From assembly GCA_964489555.1 (NCBI GenBank), contig CAZAZF010000012.1:1-42458 (forward strand): a DNA stretch of 42,458 nucleotides, read 5' to 3'. The stretch is from JAAZGD01 sp964489555 (GTDB lineage Bacteria; Bacillota; Clostridia; Peptostreptococcales; Anaerovoracaceae). The notes beneath the pieces were generated by a model that saw only the letters and a list, made by a program, of their open reading frames with translations, was not told the origin of the DNA and searched no databases. Below are positions 42,225 through 42,458 of the stretch, in pieces. A program made the translations under genes and the position numbers. Positions within the stretch are counted from its first letter, which is position 1, and each line of letters begins with the position of its first letter.

Positions 42225-42400
42225 ATCCTGAAATGCTCGTTAGGAATTATAATTCAACCTACACTAATTCCTTGGGACTTCGAGTTTCTTCTACGGATGT
42301 CATGCCTCCTTTGAGTGGACGGCAGAAGTAGAGAGCAGATAACCCACCTATCAACTGATAGGGCGTGAATTATACCCTGACGGCATGTCGGGATTTTTTG
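42225..42400 (+). ncRNA. ssrS: 6S RNA (RNA polymerase-binding regulator)
   Basis: About 175 bases. The 5' end AUCCUGAAAUGCU pairs with the 3' GGCAUGUCGGGAU at 12 of 13 positions, forming the terminal stem. Between them lie an internal open region, an apical stem (UUCUAC/GUAGAG, UGCCUCC/GGACGGCA with a bulge), and on the 3' side of the bubble a small CCUAUC/GAUAGG hairpin, as in known 6S RNAs. A T6 run follows at 42394-42399. Flanked by a strong promoter, with no open frame inside. 6S RNA sequesters sigma-A RNA polymerase in stationary phase. The call is structural, since primary sequence is poorly conserved; an unrelated structured small RNA is the alternative. Confidence 0.7.
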
Positions 42401-42458
42401 CGACCTTAGAGTATAATTTTCATTGGCAACGCAGACAAAAAAAACAGGAAGAGAGCAA

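Overview
The window looks like the chromosome of an anaerobic, Gram-positive (monoderm) clostridial bacterium. Evidence: S-layer-homology (SLH) surface proteins, a tungsten/molybdenum aldehyde:ferredoxin oxidoreductase, an ECF vitamin transporter, a lipoprotein, AGGAGG ribosome binding sites, and sigma-A promoters with 17-bp spacers. The genus cannot be fixed from the sequence alone. Every protein gene is on the minus strand. The only plus-strand gene I can support is a 6S RNA at the right edge.

Layout from left to right (transcription runs right to left). (1) 1-1180: decayed IS21-like element with repeated inverted ends, no intact gene. (2) 1184-14434: exopolysaccharide locus. In transcription order it has an orphan LytTR regulator, an SLH surface protein, a small membrane protein, two paralogous Wzz-like co-polymerase proteins, a polyprenyl-phosphate sugar phosphotransferase with an unusual C-terminal extension, a GT4 glycosyltransferase, a Wzy-like polymerase, a second GT4 and a GumK-like glycosyltransferase. 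The distal four genes are clearly more AT-rich than the rest. No flippase or tyrosine kinase is present. (3) 14841-17538: aldehyde:ferredoxin oxidoreductase operon (polyferredoxin, AOR, MoaD-like protein) behind a consensus promoter and a probable Moco/Tuco riboswitch. (4) 17610-27156: two cobalamin-riboswitch transcription units. One encodes a 1174-residue SLH-anchored protein with an alpha-toroid and two DUF4430 domains. The other encodes an exported alpha-toroid protein, a DUF4430 lipoprotein, EcfT, and a fused EcfA-EcfA'-S protein. (5) 27142-32828: SprT-like protein, Orn/Lys/Arg decarboxylase family protein, PutP-type symporter, an unknown membrane protein and seryl-tRNA synthetase. (6) 32850-41906: long glutamine-synthetase-family protein, UPF0182 membrane protein, ATP-type PEP carboxykinase, and two proline/glutamate-rich membrane-anchored proteins. 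(7) 42190-42400: 6S RNA.

The best candidate for a novel system is region 4. Transcobalamin and intrinsic factor combine an alpha6/alpha6 barrel with a C-terminal DUF4430-type beta domain. Here the same two folds occur twice: split over two adjacent genes (one exported, one lipid-anchored) directly upstream of an ECF transporter, and joined in a giant S-layer-attached protein. Both units sit behind B12 riboswitches with intrinsic terminators. I infer a Gram-positive relay: S-layer capture, lipoprotein, then fused ECF importer, repressed when cobalamin is plentiful. Ligand binding is inferred from fold, riboswitch and neighbourhood, not shown.
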